DNA of 64,000 bases from Lates calcarifer (GCF_001640805.2 NC_066838.1:10751132-10815131), one strand, 5' to 3'. Positions 49,822-63,863 are shown, counted from the first letter of the stretch. Program-made: numbers and translations. The notes: a model not told the origin generated them from the sequence alone.

Positions 49822-52800
49822 TTAGTGTGTGTTCAAAGTTCACAGACTGAGGGATATGTCTTATGCTTGTTCTGATAGGCTTTGCTCCAGTGAGTGCAGG
49901 GCTTACAGGTGTACTACCTCCCTATATGTACACACACAGATGTACACACCAGAGACACACACACCTACTGAGTCACATTAGATTTCAGGAGCCATCTCAC
50001 CTTTCTACTTTGCATGCCATTTAGTTTGTCCCTGCCTCTCAACAGAAGCTGTTTTCACATTACTTATCAGGGTGTACAGTATTTTGAAATGCAGATACTT
50101 TTCAGGAACTACGGAAACATATGCCACATTGTTTGCCGTCTCACTGAAGTGATGTCAGAGTATTAACGATTTTGGAGGAAAATCAGCGAACAAAATGTAA
50201 TGAAAGCAAAAATGAGCACACACACATTGTGCTGAGGGGCCCTGAAAACATATACCGTATCTGAAAACAGACAAGTGAAAAAAAGCATAGCTTGAGTATT
50301 TGATACACATGGAGCTGCATTGGTTACCACTTCCCTATACGGCCCATTCAGATCTGAATAGACAGTATCACTGGAGTACTCTCTTGAAAACAAAGTATGG
50401 CCTGAGCACATGAAAGCCTGGCCACCAAGTGGGACACCTGGCATTCCACCTGCCACAAACATGTCATGCACCTCTTGGACTCGGTAACAGGGTTGACACA
50501 TGATCCCAGTGCACATAGCTAGCAACGCCCTACAGGGGCCACCATCTCTGACAACAGGTACATCTGTTCCTCATGATTTGTTCCATGAAGAACCAGCAGA
50601 AGCACATTCAGCAGCATAAGCAAGGTGTAGGGTACATACAGGAAGCAACTTCAGCACAAACGATTAAAATATAATGTTTCCACCCAGGATTTTGATGTAT
50701 TTAATTTGACAACAAAGATGTTGCCATAATGACACAGTGACTGCATTTTCCATTATATATACTCATAATAGATACTTTTAGATATTCTTTAATGGAAATA
50801 TGAATGTGTTGGCAACATTTCCAGGCCTGTCACTTAAAGAAAAGGGCCCAGTGAGAGACGGACAGCCGGCCTCACAGTTGGTCACTGCATCATCTTGCCA
50901 AGGTTAGGAAAGGTCAAAGTCACCACATGCTTCCTAACCAGAGCCATATAACTGATGTACCTCCAAAAACCCACATTATGCATGACCAAAAAAAGAAGCA
51001 GGATCTTATGATCTTATGTGTTGTTTGTTGTTGAGACCCAGTTTGAATTTTCTGTCCTGGATTTTTAGCAACATTAATGGTGCTGTCAAAATGGTTAGAA
51101 GAAAATTTACATGTTTAGTTCATATGTTATAAATCATCAATGAAATATTAGTTTTAGTATATAAAACAGCCATCCCAGGGACATGCCTGACTCTTTTTGG
51201 GAGTGGAGTATTATGGCAAATGCACAGAGGACCCAAGGCGTTAATACTTGAAACAGTCTGCAGCAGACTGTCTCCAAACACAGCCCTGTCATAATGAACA
51301 CTTAAGCCCCCAACAGACTCTGTGACAGTGTGTCTCTAATAGTCCATGGATTAATACTTCATGCTTATTAGGGTCCTTAAATTATAAAGTAACTGTAATT
51401 TACATTTAGAGAACATCAATTGATGGGAAAACATTCTGAATTTTTATATGACTAGGGTCACAATAGTCCTAATAGCACACTCTAGACCAAAGTCAGTATA
51501 TGGTTCTTCCTTCTGCATTAAAAAAAAATCACAATATGTTTAACATTTTTCATTTTATTTGAATAATGGAAAGGCAGTTGTTCATTCAGAAGTTAATCAT
51601 ATTCCAAAAATGCTGAGACCAGAATGGTACAAGAAGAGATTGCAGCAGCTCCACTGCTATAAATCATCTATATTTACAGCTTTGATTCTACATACTGTGG
51701 CACTTACTAAATCTCTTTTCCTGCCACCATTAACGCCGCAACACATAGTTTAACAAAACATGCCAATAAATGTATCAAACATTCTAATCTGTGATTTTAC
51801 TTCATATTATACTGTGTATATAATACATCATATTTAGCCTGGTTTGTATGATCAGATTAAACTGTTTCTCATTTGGGGAACTTTACTTAGTGTTGAAAAT
51901 TGAAAGTTTTTATTGCTTTAATTGCTTTTTGGAAAGTGCCTTTCCAAAAATATAAAACAAAAGAAACTATAATCTGGTGCTTTATTAACTTTTTTTCTCA
52001 TTTGTATTTTCAGGCAATTTTTTAATACAAATGTTATTTAGTGAGTCATGTAGATAGTCACATTTATCCTCTAATGAAAAGGCTACATGATGTCAGTCTT
52101 CTTCCCCCAAACTCCTCTAGCTAATGCATAATACTCTGGAACCAAAGAGGACAAGGGAGAGACTTGGGTGTGTGATTCACTGGAGTGGACAGTCAAACTG
52201 CAAGCATGCAAACATGGGTCAGCACAGAGATCCCACTCAGGAGAAGAGCCCCCCGCAGGCTACAAGATGCAGCTAAAGGTGGAGCACTCACTAAGGAACA
52301 TTATAATGATGTTTGTCACTGCCAATAATTCTGCTTGAGTAGAGAACAAGAGGGGTGCGAGTGGCTTTGTACTCAATGGAGCAGAAGAATGGCTGAGAGA
52401 GATGGCAGTGGTGGTGAGGGTGGGGTGGGGGGGAGCTGACTGGGGTTGATTACATAGGTTGGTTCACTGAGCCAGCCATCACTGGCTGAGGAGACAGTGT
52501 GTGCTGGGAAAAGGTGTGTATTGGGCATTAATATCCCTGCTGATGACCTCATTATATGAGCGTCAGCTGATGATTTAATGGCATGTCATTAAACAGATGT
52601 TGTTTGTGACTGTATCGTGCTTTCGCTAGCACATAGATGAAGCCGTGGTGATGTTGTGGCATACCGGTGGTTACTGGCATAGATTTGTGTTATCCCTGTC
52701 TGGCCATGGGAAATGTCAAAAGCATCCTTTTATGTTTCCTGTTCAGCTGTTCAGTCATAAAGTAGCCATGGGCCACACTACAGCACGGAGATAAGACCGT

Positions 52801-53239
52801 AGCTTGAATTTGATTTGGTGTTTATCTCTGTAACCTCACTATTTGACCCCATTCAGTCCTATCAAGTGTCAGCTAACCCAGACTTGGGGATGGATAGCCC
52901 CAAGGCACTGTTGTGTGATCAGTGGATTGACCTTACAACATCATAGTGAACAATGCTTTTTCTGAGCCACTATAATTCCTCCGACTGCACGTTAGACTTA
53001 AAACTCTAACCTAACTCTAACTTTTTTGGGGGCCATTTTTTGGGGAAGCAGAAACAAGCTGTGAACACAACACTGACATATCATCAACTAATAAGTTGAT
53101 ATGGCAACCTTGTTAACAAAATATTGAGTTAATAGGGAAACATTAACATTCATTTGGAGTTGAGTTTCTGACCACCTGATGAGTGTAAGTCAAATATTCA
53201 GTCTTTTTTAGCTATATTTTTGTTATCTACCCTAGACCT

Positions 53240-53580
53240 GCATTATATATCCGACTATTTAGCTGCTAAAGCCAATACCATGTTCACAAGCTAGTCCCTC
53301 ACCTTTTCCTGTCCGCAATTTGGTGCTGAGCAGGTACAGTGTTGTTTTTAGAAGTTTTTCTGCTAGGAACAGCTACCTGGTGCAGCCGACAACAATACTA
53401 TGAGAGCTGAAAGAGTGAACCAAAACAATTAAGTTGCAACTGGACAGTTAAACAATGAGCTGATACTCACTATAGAGCTCTATAAAGCCAAGGGGAGCTC
53501 CAGATTCTGGTAATAATCCTCCATTTCTTCATTACTGTGAACCCCTTTCACATTGTCATTTGACACAATATTTTAAAAAG
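53240..53580 (+). repeat. Dispersed fish repeat fragment
   Basis: The landmarks tttagctgctaaagcc, atgttcacaagctag, aacaattaagttgcaactgg, gctgatactcactatagagct and aaagccaaggggagct resemble a common fish repeat. The middle is related to the start of 43985-44215. Confidence 0.45.
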
Positions 53581-56500
53581 TATAATTTAGCGTGACTTTA
53601 AATCTATAAAAATTTCTTCATCAACTTCAAATTATTCACTAGCATAGTACTGTGAGTATACCAACTGTGTAAACAGTGTTTGTACAGTGGATTTATTGAA
53701 ATCGTCCTCATCTGACATTTCAAGCAATAGTTCAGCGAAGTATGTTTGAATAAAGAAGCAAAAGGAATTGGTTTCTTACATGTCAGTGTGGCTGCTGTAG
53801 CTGGTCACAATATCTCAAAGAAGAAAAATTGGCTGGCAGATTTGATGTTTTCAGTCCTGGAGTGTGAAAAAGCAGAATAATTTGTTGCATGTGATTGTGG
53901 TGCTGGTGAGAACACAGTGACTAGAGGGCTGTTGTGTTAGGTGCTCTGAAGAGGCTGCACCTGGCTACTTGAATTGGCCGGGCTTGAGGGTAGGCACACA
54001 GAGTAGAAAAGTAGGATCAAACACTGAATGATAAAAACATCAGAGAAGGTTGTGGAGGTGCTCCCTTGAGAGGACAGAGGGTTACACAAATGTGTGTGCG
54101 AGCATATGTGAAAGCGAGTATGTGTGTGTTGTCATCTGGTTCTTGTTTTATATAACCCACGGTGCAGAAGCTAATCATCGTCACACCTCACCAGCTGTTT
54201 TGGTGTCATTTAGGTTTACTTGTTTGAAACAACCTCGACCCAGCAGCTCCATTAGTTTCCAAATGGAAAGCTGTTGGACACATGTTGTTTTGCTGTTCAG
54301 CAAAGATTGACCACCATTTCTCTGGAAAATGACTTTGCAGCAGTTGCAGAGGTGCAATTCAATGTGGCCGCCACTTTCCGTATGTTCCTCTGAGTAGTTA
54401 GAATCAGTGAAGCATGGCTAATGCAGAATTTGATTGTAATTTACATTTGTTCTCTTGCCAGCAATAATTGTGGGTGTTAACACTGTCTAAATGAGGTGAA
54501 GCTCACTTGTTAAGGTGAAATTAGTTATTCCAGGGCTTTACCTTTGTCTGTCTCCACCATCAGCTTAATCATGAATAATTTCGCAGAACAGTCCTCCTTG
54601 GTAAAACTGATGGATACAGTGAATATATTTCACTGTGTTCTTATGTAGATAAAGGAAATTGCTTCTTTTCAACAACAGACTGGGATCAAGTGGTTACAAA
54701 AGGAAATTTATTTGACTCATCTTGACCAGAGTGCTCTTCACACTGGAACACAATGTAGGACTGAAGGAGGAAACAAAATGTATTAGACTTTCTTGTTGTG
54801 TCTTGTTGTGTCCTTGTTATATTTCAGAGAGAGACATCACTTTGATTTATCCAGTTCCACTATCCTACAACATTAAAGCCATATTATCAAAATGTATGTC
54901 TTTTCTCTGGGCCTTGGAAACTTATACCTTATACCTAAACCTTATACTGTAGTTAACTGCAACCAACATTTTTTCATTTCAGACAATATTTGTTATGTAA
55001 AGTATAGTTAAGGCATGAATAATGTTAGACAGTTCATATAGATTAGGGATAGATAATGGTCATGGGTAAATAATAAAAATAAATAATAAAATATCATCAC
55101 TGATTGTTTTTATGAGATGAAACACAAAAGTGTGATGCCAGGCAAATGCTTACAGGCATTTGCTAACAAACATAGGTGTTTTATAGGCACCAACATGACC
55201 TTCACACCCCACTGCACTATGAATATCACACCACTTCCTATGTAATGCTTCCTCTCTGATGCTCCCTATAACTGGGTGCTGATACCTCTGGTAGCAGTAA
55301 AGACCCATTTACAGGGCCAGAGTTGTTCTAACCTTAATGGTGTTGGCTCTAAAAAGCACCATTCAGTAAAACAAAAAACTACCATGGTGACACAGTACAC
55401 ATGGCTTTGTGATTTGGCCAGCACCATCATGAGCCAAGTTTCTACCCAAATGGAATGCAAATTTTAACCGAATTTCCAGAAAATAAATAAACAAAAAAGC
55501 ATTTTAATCCACCACTGTTATGTGGATATTAGGAGTTTGGCATATTGACATAAACAGCTGGTCAAGCTTTTTCTCCAGTCAGGTGCCATTAAAGAATTGA
55601 AGAAGAGGGCAGAACTATTATTACTATTATACCATTGAAGATAGTGAGAAATGACACAACGTTGCCTTAGAAAAAAAAAATATCTGAACTTATTTCGCCT
55701 CTTTAGTCCTTCTTTATTGCAAAACCTCTGCCATTATGACTTCATCTTCCTTGTAAGCCAGTTTTCTAGCAACCTGGGAAAAGAGCAAATTAAGAAATGA
55801 AAGAAATATAGAATGTGAACATGTAACAGGTTGCAAACAGGCACCCGTACAATATGGTGATTAAATCATCAAGACTGTGTATGCAGCCACAATCTGCTAC
55901 TGTCCACACAACTGAACTATAGCATGATGACAGAGCATTTCCTGTGCACTGAGTTAATACCATGAACCAGAAAGCGCGGTTGGATAAACAGAGGGTTGGT
56001 ATAAATGTTGTATGCAGTGCACTATATGTGTTTAAAATAGAATTTCTAGTCCCAATATCAAGTTCGGGAATGTTTATATGTTTCTAAGGCGATGAAATAC
56101 TAACAAAATACCAACTTCTGTTTTGTTTTTTCAATAAAAACAGACAATAGACACCAATCAGTTGTTTGGACCCTCACATTTATATGCTCACATGTATCAT
56201 ATAACTGTTTATGTTACAGAGGGCTCTTATCCCTCAGATGATTCACCAGAGCCTGCTTCACATAGACTTCAGGGTACTCCCAGCACAATGTTGGCAGCGT
56301 TGGAGAAAGGCTTGTGATGTGTGTCAGGTTTCTGACGTGTTGCTTTGATACTGATAGACCCTCATGGGTGGCACTGAAGGAGTCCTCCTACAAACCAAAA
56401 TAAACAAACCGGCAAAAGCATCGCAAATGTAAGAAGTGACATAATGAGGGCAATGAGAGTACTTCTCCTACAACCAAACTGCTGAATGCTGCGGCCATGA

Positions 56501-59500
56501 GACATGGTTGGAGTGTTGAACTTTCATCCCCTGACCTTTCCTACTTTGTGGGAAAGGGAATGAATGAAAATATCTGTAGTGATACAATCCTGCCTCAACT
56601 CTATCTGCGATATCACATCAACATAAGTAGAACTTGACCAGGACTTGACTAGAGTTTAGGTGTAGCCTGAACCTGCTTCAGTGCCAGCTGAATGACCATT
56701 TGTGTAGACAATGTCTTCATTAAGGTGCTAGCTCAGAGCCTCTGTCTGCTGTTGTGACATTTAATGCTCAAAACATTACACAAGTCAGTGAGTCATTGTC
56801 CGGGGAGAAGCTCTAATTTCTAGTAGTCACCAAACATCTGTCCTGTTTGATTCGAGCATCTGAGAAATGTCTTCATGTTTGCAAGTTTAAATTAAACTGT
56901 CTGAAATAATGAGAAAAACATTTCTCAAGTGAGATTTCTTTGGTATGTAGATTTGTGAAATCCCCATACCCATATTTTGTGCCACCTGTGAAAGAAACAA
57001 TAACAACAAACAAAGGAACCTGCCAGCAGCTCTTATTTAAGTAAATTGCCTCATGTTTCAAAGTTTGTTTTTTCATTTTACGTTATAGACATATTCAGAG
57101 GTTAATAATCATGCACTAAATCATTACAGAGCAAATCAAACCCCGCCTTTATTAAGTTATATTCAAAGCAATGCTTGCAAGTGGATTTCAGTTCCATTTC
57201 TTACAGAATATTTCAGGTTGTGTGACAAAATAAAATATAGTCTCTGCACATAGCTTTCAGATGTACTTCCCCCACAGACTCACAGATGAATCAAGCAACT
57301 GAGCCTTTATTAAGATGTATGCTGTAATAATGACCCTCAGTAACAACAAGTTGGAATCTGGTTGTAACAGAAACAATTGTTCAGCGGAAAGAGAGACTTC
57401 TCCCACGCAGGCACCAGAGTACCATCACGATTCACTCACCAGCTCACACACCCATGCTTATCTCCAGCCAGACTGCCTCGATATCATATTAGACTGTGCC
57501 AGGAAGCAGCAAAGATCTGCACTTTCACTCTTTTGTATTTAATAAAACGGGTAACTTGTGTCTTCATTAAAGGATCATTGTAGTTAGGAACAAATGGGAT
57601 TTTAATTTTGTAGGTTTGGCTATCATTTCAGTTGGTTATGATAACACTGTACTCACCTAAAATACCACTAAGTATCACTAAGGTAATATTGCTAAATTTA
57701 AGTCTGATGAGGCAAGTAGCACAAGATGTTAGACAATCAGGTTGAAAAGAAACCAGCAGATTTTCTAAAGCACTTCATTTTGAGATAAATAATAATAAAC
57801 CCTCATTGCCCAGGCCACTTATGTATGATAGATGTCTACAACAGTCAATATGAGCAATGCCACTGAGTTTGGTTGGACTGAAACTTTTTTAAAAATCTTA
57901 GTATCTGACTCCTGCTATGTTTAACTTGCAATATTGCCGCATTCTGACTGGGTCATTCCTTGGCCAGTACAGTGGTATCATAGCCGGCAGAAACAATGAG
58001 CACACCTACGTTCCAAGTTGTAATTAACTGAAATTCTCCCTTAACAAGTAACAAGCTGAAAATCTCATTTTTGTCCGCCTCCAGTGGTTTAACTTCTCAC
58101 CTCGCTGTTTTTATGAAGTGTATCCCAGTGTGTGTTTGCAGGGTATCACTGTTGGATGTGCATACATTTCAAATCTAAAAACAGACTTAGGACTTAAAAG
58201 CAGACAGACAAGAAATTAAGTTCAATAAGTTCAAGGCCATATGGTCAAACTACATACAGGAAGAAAAAACTGAAGAAAGGGAAGTATGTATGTAGGAGAT
58301 GAAGATAAGATTCCTGTGAGAAAATCTTGCTCAGTTTCTACACTGTAATAAAAATATCATGTCATAATGAAAAAATGTATTCCTCATCAGAGTTTTTTAG
58401 TTCTTTTAGAATTAATAAAGTTTTATTTATCTGATTTATTTGTGCCGCCTCACATCAAAAAGCAGCTTGAAACTTTCTACAAAACTTCTTTTCATGACTC
58501 TGGTGAGCCAATGAATGCCTGTAATGTCCTGAAATAAGTCAGGACAATTGCAAGAAAGATGAGGCAGGATGTGGCAGTGGCGCACATAAATAGAAAAATA
58601 AAACCAACTCATTCAACCATGACTAGTTCCTTCCAAACTTACAGCCTTGCCCTCAGCATTGAATGTTCATGAGCTTTTGAATTGAGTGGATTTTACAAGG
58701 CAGAGTGAGAGAATGCACTCTGTTTTAGTGTTTAAGCTCGATAAGGCAGCATTTCGTGTGGGGGTTACGGGCGGGAGGTGGGGGCGCACGGGTGTGAAAG
58801 TTATGTTGTCAGGGAGGAGAACAATTGGAAAGGACAGGGGAGGCACAGAAGATAAGAAGCACAACAAAAAGCATCATCTGTTTGTCAGGATGCTTTGCTG
58901 TAACGCTTCCTCTAAAATGTATTGGTTTTTCCTCATGTTTCATTTCTTGCGAGCAGAGGAGAGAGGCAGGAGAGAGTGAGGGAAAAACAGAGCGAGTGAC
59001 ATCTACAAAGAACTTTTTCTTTCTGTCTTGACGTCTGTGTTTTTTTATCATCAAACACTCCCAGGAGTGCAAAAAAATCAATTAATGAAACAATAAATAA
59101 ATAAATGTTATTTATGCTGCCAATTATTACATTCTCATTGTATTGAAAATGTGTCTGCACATGTGCATATACTGTATTTGATTTAGTACCCAACTCAACC
59201 TAACCTTTATCCACAACCACCGTCATTAAAACCTTCGACCAAGCCCACATGAGACCACTTGACTGGACTGAAGTGGTGATGTCAGTTTTGGTTTCAAGGG
59301 AGGATGTCTTGACTTTGTGTAGGGCAAATTGATGTCAGGGATGGTAGAAGCGGGGTATGGCAGTGGGTGGGGGATGGGGGTGGGGTGGGGGGTCTCCTGA
59401 TGCATGCTAAAGTGCCAGTGAGTGGCCTGGCATCTATTATTTATCTCCCCTACCCACCATTAAGCCTGTAATGAGCTGGTTTAATTCACTGGGCAAACAG

Positions 59501-60419
59501 GCTTACAGCAGTCATGTATCAATAAATGTTAATTATCCTGGCTCCTGGTTGCGTCTCAGAGTGCCCCTGTGCTGCAGTCCTGGCTTGATTGCTCCAGCAT
59601 GGAATCCAATATGTTAGATGTCAATGCCGCATCAAATGAGGAATGTGGTGTGTGTTGTTTAGACAATTAGGGCTGCCCTCTCTAGTCTTGGGTTTGACAT
59701 AATGGAGCAAGCCCACTAACCAATGCTGGCTCATCTAGATTCTGTGTCAACAAGGCTATTGATCTGCCAATGGATCAGTGTCAAATCATTGTCTTATTGC
59801 ACTGAATTATGGATCGGGTATTCAGCATCCCATACTATTAATCCAGATAAAATCACTGAGAGAATGATAGAAAATTGACTAAATAAAAGTTTGATATGAG
59901 TTTTCTAAAATAAGTAAATTATTTATTGACACTGAACCTTGTAAGGTTTTTCATCATGATGCCAAAAGATCCTTCTCTTCTACAGTATTTGAAACACAAT
60001 AGAGAGCAGATCTCAGTAAACCACTGCTTTTGATGAATACTTAACATTCTCATAAGGGGTTTTCATACAAAAGAATGGAACTGAACTGACTGTACTGAAT
60101 CAACCATTGTTACTGACCAAATCAATAGCTTTTAGCAGTGAAGCCTGAGACCACCCTTCATCTCAGCCTTGATTCACAGTACATTACTTCCTCCTCAACA
60201 GCTTACTCAGAGACAGCAAAAGTCATCAAAACAATCATATTGTGATAACTGCCATAAAGAAGTGCCTCCTAAGCTGTTAACCTCATGTGCAGTGCTTGTA
60301 TGGAGCTTGTTTTGTGCTGAATTGAACATGCTTGTACAGCTTGAACAGGCAACAGACAGAGCATACTGCATACTGCTGAAAAATAGACAGAACCAGCACT
60401 TAGATACTTATACACATAA

Positions 60420-60562
60420 TCAAGTGGTTTGCATGTTCTCCCTGTGCCTGCGTGGGTTCTCTCCAGGTACTCCGGCTTCCTCCCACAGTCAAAAGACATG
60501 CATTAGGTTAACTGGTGACTCTAAATTGCCTGTAGGTGTGAATGTGAGTGTGGATGGTTAAC
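60420..60562 (+). repeat. SINE-core-like dispersed repeat fragment
   Basis: The stretch gcatgttctccctgtgcctgcgtgggttctctccaggtactccggcttcc, given here only by landmarks gcatgttctccctgtgcc, gtgggttctctcc, ggcttcctcccacag and gtgactctaaattgcc, is a conserved fish SINE-type core similar to DANA/V-SINE elements. No tRNA-like head was seen, so the copy is 5' truncated. Confidence 0.6.
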
Positions 60563-60639
60563 AAACTACACTCGGTGAACAATCTGAATGAGGAAAGTGA
60601 TCCACAGTTTACACCTCTAATTCTCACTGCAATGCTAAG

Positions 60640-60960
60640 CTAGGTAAGCTATAAGGAATTATCAGACTGGGCCACTTTTCTACCAAGAGCTGGATGAGAA
60701 GATTGATATCGCTTCCATGTCTGTCTGCTAAACATAAAGCTACAGTCATCAGCTAATTGGCTTAGCTTAGTATAGAGACTGGAAACAGAGGGGAGACAGC
60801 TAGAGTGGCTCTGTGCAAAACGTAACATGATCCACTCTATAAAACCACAAATTTACATTTTTTAAATTTTTGTACAGATGAAACACACGCGATTTAACAT
60901 GTCAATTAGTGAGATTTTGCTGCTGGCAATCAGTTTAGTTTCTGTTGCTGTTGCTGTTGC
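60640..60960 (+). repeat. Same dispersed repeat, third copy
   Basis: Landmarks gctggatgagaagattgatat, ttggcttagcttagtat, gagactggaaacagagg, gacagctag and tggctctgtgcaaaacgtaac match the family of the copies at about 5.0 and 5.4 kb. A short TTGCTG repeat follows at 60941-60963. Confidence 0.6.
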
Positions 60961-61833
60961 TGTCTAGCGTGATTTTTTTGCCGGAAGCAGGTGGTGGTGA
61001 TGGTCACTTCCTTCAGTCATTGTTGCGTTTACAGTACATGAGGATAGAATATGCCCTCTGAGCATCAGTACTTCTTCAGGGCAGGCTGGACTCTATAATG
61101 AGTTGATATCGGAAAGTGACAAGACGGGCCAACTGGGCTGGGGTTAGCTGGTTAGCATTTTAGCTACAGTAGAAGAAACTAGAATCAGAACTAAGTAGAA
61201 CTACAGAAGAAAAACACTGGTTTTGCTTTCCAACATTTCTTCTAGATTGGTAGGTAAACAACTGTTAATGCAAGCATAGCAGAAATCACAAATAGCTCCT
61301 AATTCATGTGTCTCATTAAGAGCTAGGCCTCACCATGATATCTGTATCTGAAACACATCAAGTAGCCAAGACGAGAATTCCTCATTGGCTCCCATCCATA
61401 AAACAACAGTACAGAGTGACAAAACAATAACCTCGCGTGTGAAAACCAATATACTTGCCGCAGTCTGGTGAGAGGACCCGGCTTTAGAGTCATTTAAGAT
61501 TTACAGCTTAGACTCCCACAGATCACATACCTCCGATTCATTCAGCTGCATGTAACTCAGTTTAAAAAGAACAATGTCTTCTGCAATTTTTCTCACTTTT
61601 TGGGCGAAGACTAGCAAACCGTCACTGAAACAGAATGTGATATATCTGCGCCCACCTTGCCTTTGTCAAGTTGAATCAGTGAGGGTGGCTGTGAAGAAGA
61701 AAGAAAGAAAAAAAACAACGTTTGGGATTAAGAATACAGTTCAGAAGGAATGACATTACTCAAAGACAAGCATCCTTTTGGACAGTATTGCCAGTGAGCC
61801 AGCAGCCCAGCACAGAGCAGCACTTTACTCTAA

Positions 61834-61835
<2 letters not shown>

Positions 61836-61911
<76 letters not shown>
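61836..61911 (+). repeat. (CT)n followed by (CA)n microsatellite
   Basis: A CT run at about 61836-61872 is separated by ttgctt from a CA run at 61879-61911. Confidence 0.95.
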
Positions 61912-61913
<2 letters not shown>

Positions 61914-62710
61914 TTTTCTTAAGACATGATTTGGTTCAGCTGCTGTAGCTGCTCTGGTGCATTTTTTCCAGTTCAAGTGCAGTTCAGTCCTCTGATCCCC
62001 TCAGCACTCCCTGGGGTTTGTCCAGTGAAAGATGCATGACGTGATTAATGGGCAACAGAGGTGGCTGATGGGAGAAAAGAAGGGAGAAAAGCCACAAACA
62101 TCACATTAGGAGAAATTATTAATGAGGGTGTGAACAGGTAGAAAGTCAGGGCAGGTGAAGTGCAGTCACCTCGATGAAACATTCAGTTAAACATTTGTGT
62201 AGGATACATTTATTGAATATTGTTGAATACATGCATTTATTAATTTACTCACAGGTAGTGGAAAGAGGAGTGTGAGGGAAAATCTCTTACCTCTTATTTA
62301 CCATACTGAAAAAAGAGTCAGAATCCAAAGATGAATTCAGGTGAAGACGCTCTTTAATATCTTTTTACATCATCACAGAGAATATAGTTACACATAACCT
62401 TTCAGGTCAATGTGAAAGTGGCACGCTGACTCTAATACAAATGATCTCATCTCTCATAACATTTCAGTCAACACCTTTTGGCTGAGATACAGAACACCAA
62501 AACAATTATACTGTAAGGTAAACTGGGGTAAACTTCCCAGGAACACACTGTTCCGCCTCATTAATGACCATACAAGCCAGGACATCTTGACTCAGTCAAG
62601 GACAAAGTACCGGCCAGAGCTTTCCATGTTTCTGAATATTAGATTACATTACTCTTTAAGTGTCTTGCTTGACAGATGGAACATTCCCAAAAGTAACATC
62701 AAATTAGGCA

Positions 62711-62712
<2 letters not shown>

Positions 62713-62748
<36 letters not shown>
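62713..62748 (+). repeat. (AC)n microsatellite
   Basis: This is an uninterrupted AC run of about 18 units in non-coding sequence. Confidence 0.95.
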
Positions 62749-62749
<1 letters not shown>

Positions 62750-63858
62750 GGCGAAAACACTTCTCAACACTTCTGTTCAATTGCAAATAATAATAAAACC
62801 TCAGCATTTACTGTGTTTGGATCAACTATATAATTGGACAAGAACATTAATAACAAACATTTCTGAAAAACCCTCAAATATATGCAGGGCTAATATATGT
62901 GCATGGAAACTATGGGATGGATAAGGTTGGTGAAATATGGTTGAAGGTGATTTTACATATCAAAGTCAGGGCTTGGGGAGTGCTGCTGCATATGTGAAAT
63001 TAGTTGTATAAAGCCATTTATGACTCCAGAGGGTGCAACGCAAAATCTGATATGAAAGGTGAACTCATGAGCAGTCAGACGTGCTACATGCCCATACACC
63101 ACCCCAACCTGGACACCTTTATGTTCCTCCTCTCTATATTCAGGGTGCACTGCTTCCTGTATTGGCACTGAATGTTGGCATTGGATGTACTGTATATCAT
63201 GTGGAAATATGGACTTAATTCCTAGGGATGTAGGGCTGGCTTGACAGCTTGGTCTCACCAAATGGCATATGAATAACAATTTCCTTAAGTCATTTCGTGT
63301 GTTATCATTAAGCATTTTTTGGTCATGGCCATTTGACATCCCACACAGATAAAATGTGTAGACATGGCATGCAAAATGTCCTGAAAGTGGTGCAATCCCA
63401 TTAGATCACATGAGGCATGGAGATTCTCTCTGCTGTTAAGTAAAGTTGAGAGCTTTGTCAGGTAGCGCCTCTCTGTTTGACAATGTCACTGCCGTCTAAC
63501 TCCATTACCCCAGGAAACAACAAGCCTGACTTTGTGTTACCTGATCATTAGATGACATTTTCAAACTGAAAATGAGGTGAAACAATTTCACAAACATGTA
63601 AATATTCCATTGTTCTAGATGTAATATCAAGTTGCTGTCACACATGTTAAGAAGGTCAATTTGTCCTTATCTCCAGCACAGATGTATGTATATATACTTT
63701 TAATGGAGGATAGTTCCTCTGGGAGATCATGAAATCAAATATTTTACCAGTGTCTGCTGAAAATAAGCAAAAGCACACAACAAGCAGGTATAATTGTAGA
63801 ACGTGTAATTTCAGTGCTGGATGTTGCACACACTGTGTCTCACACTGACTTGTTGCTG

Positions 63859-63863
<5 letters not shown>

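Noticed and set aside
50163..50525. 120-codon minus-strand open frame
   Set aside because: It is long for its neighbourhood, but it has no recognisable domain and no splice or promoter support.
55270..55480. Overlapping open frames of 64 and 63 codons on opposite strands
   Set aside because: Mirror-image open frames over the same bases with no motif suggest chance or an unrecognised repeat rather than a gene.
60169..60561. 130-codon plus-strand open frame
   Set aside because: It runs into the SINE-like core at 60420-60562, and the remaining part shows no protein similarity I recognise.
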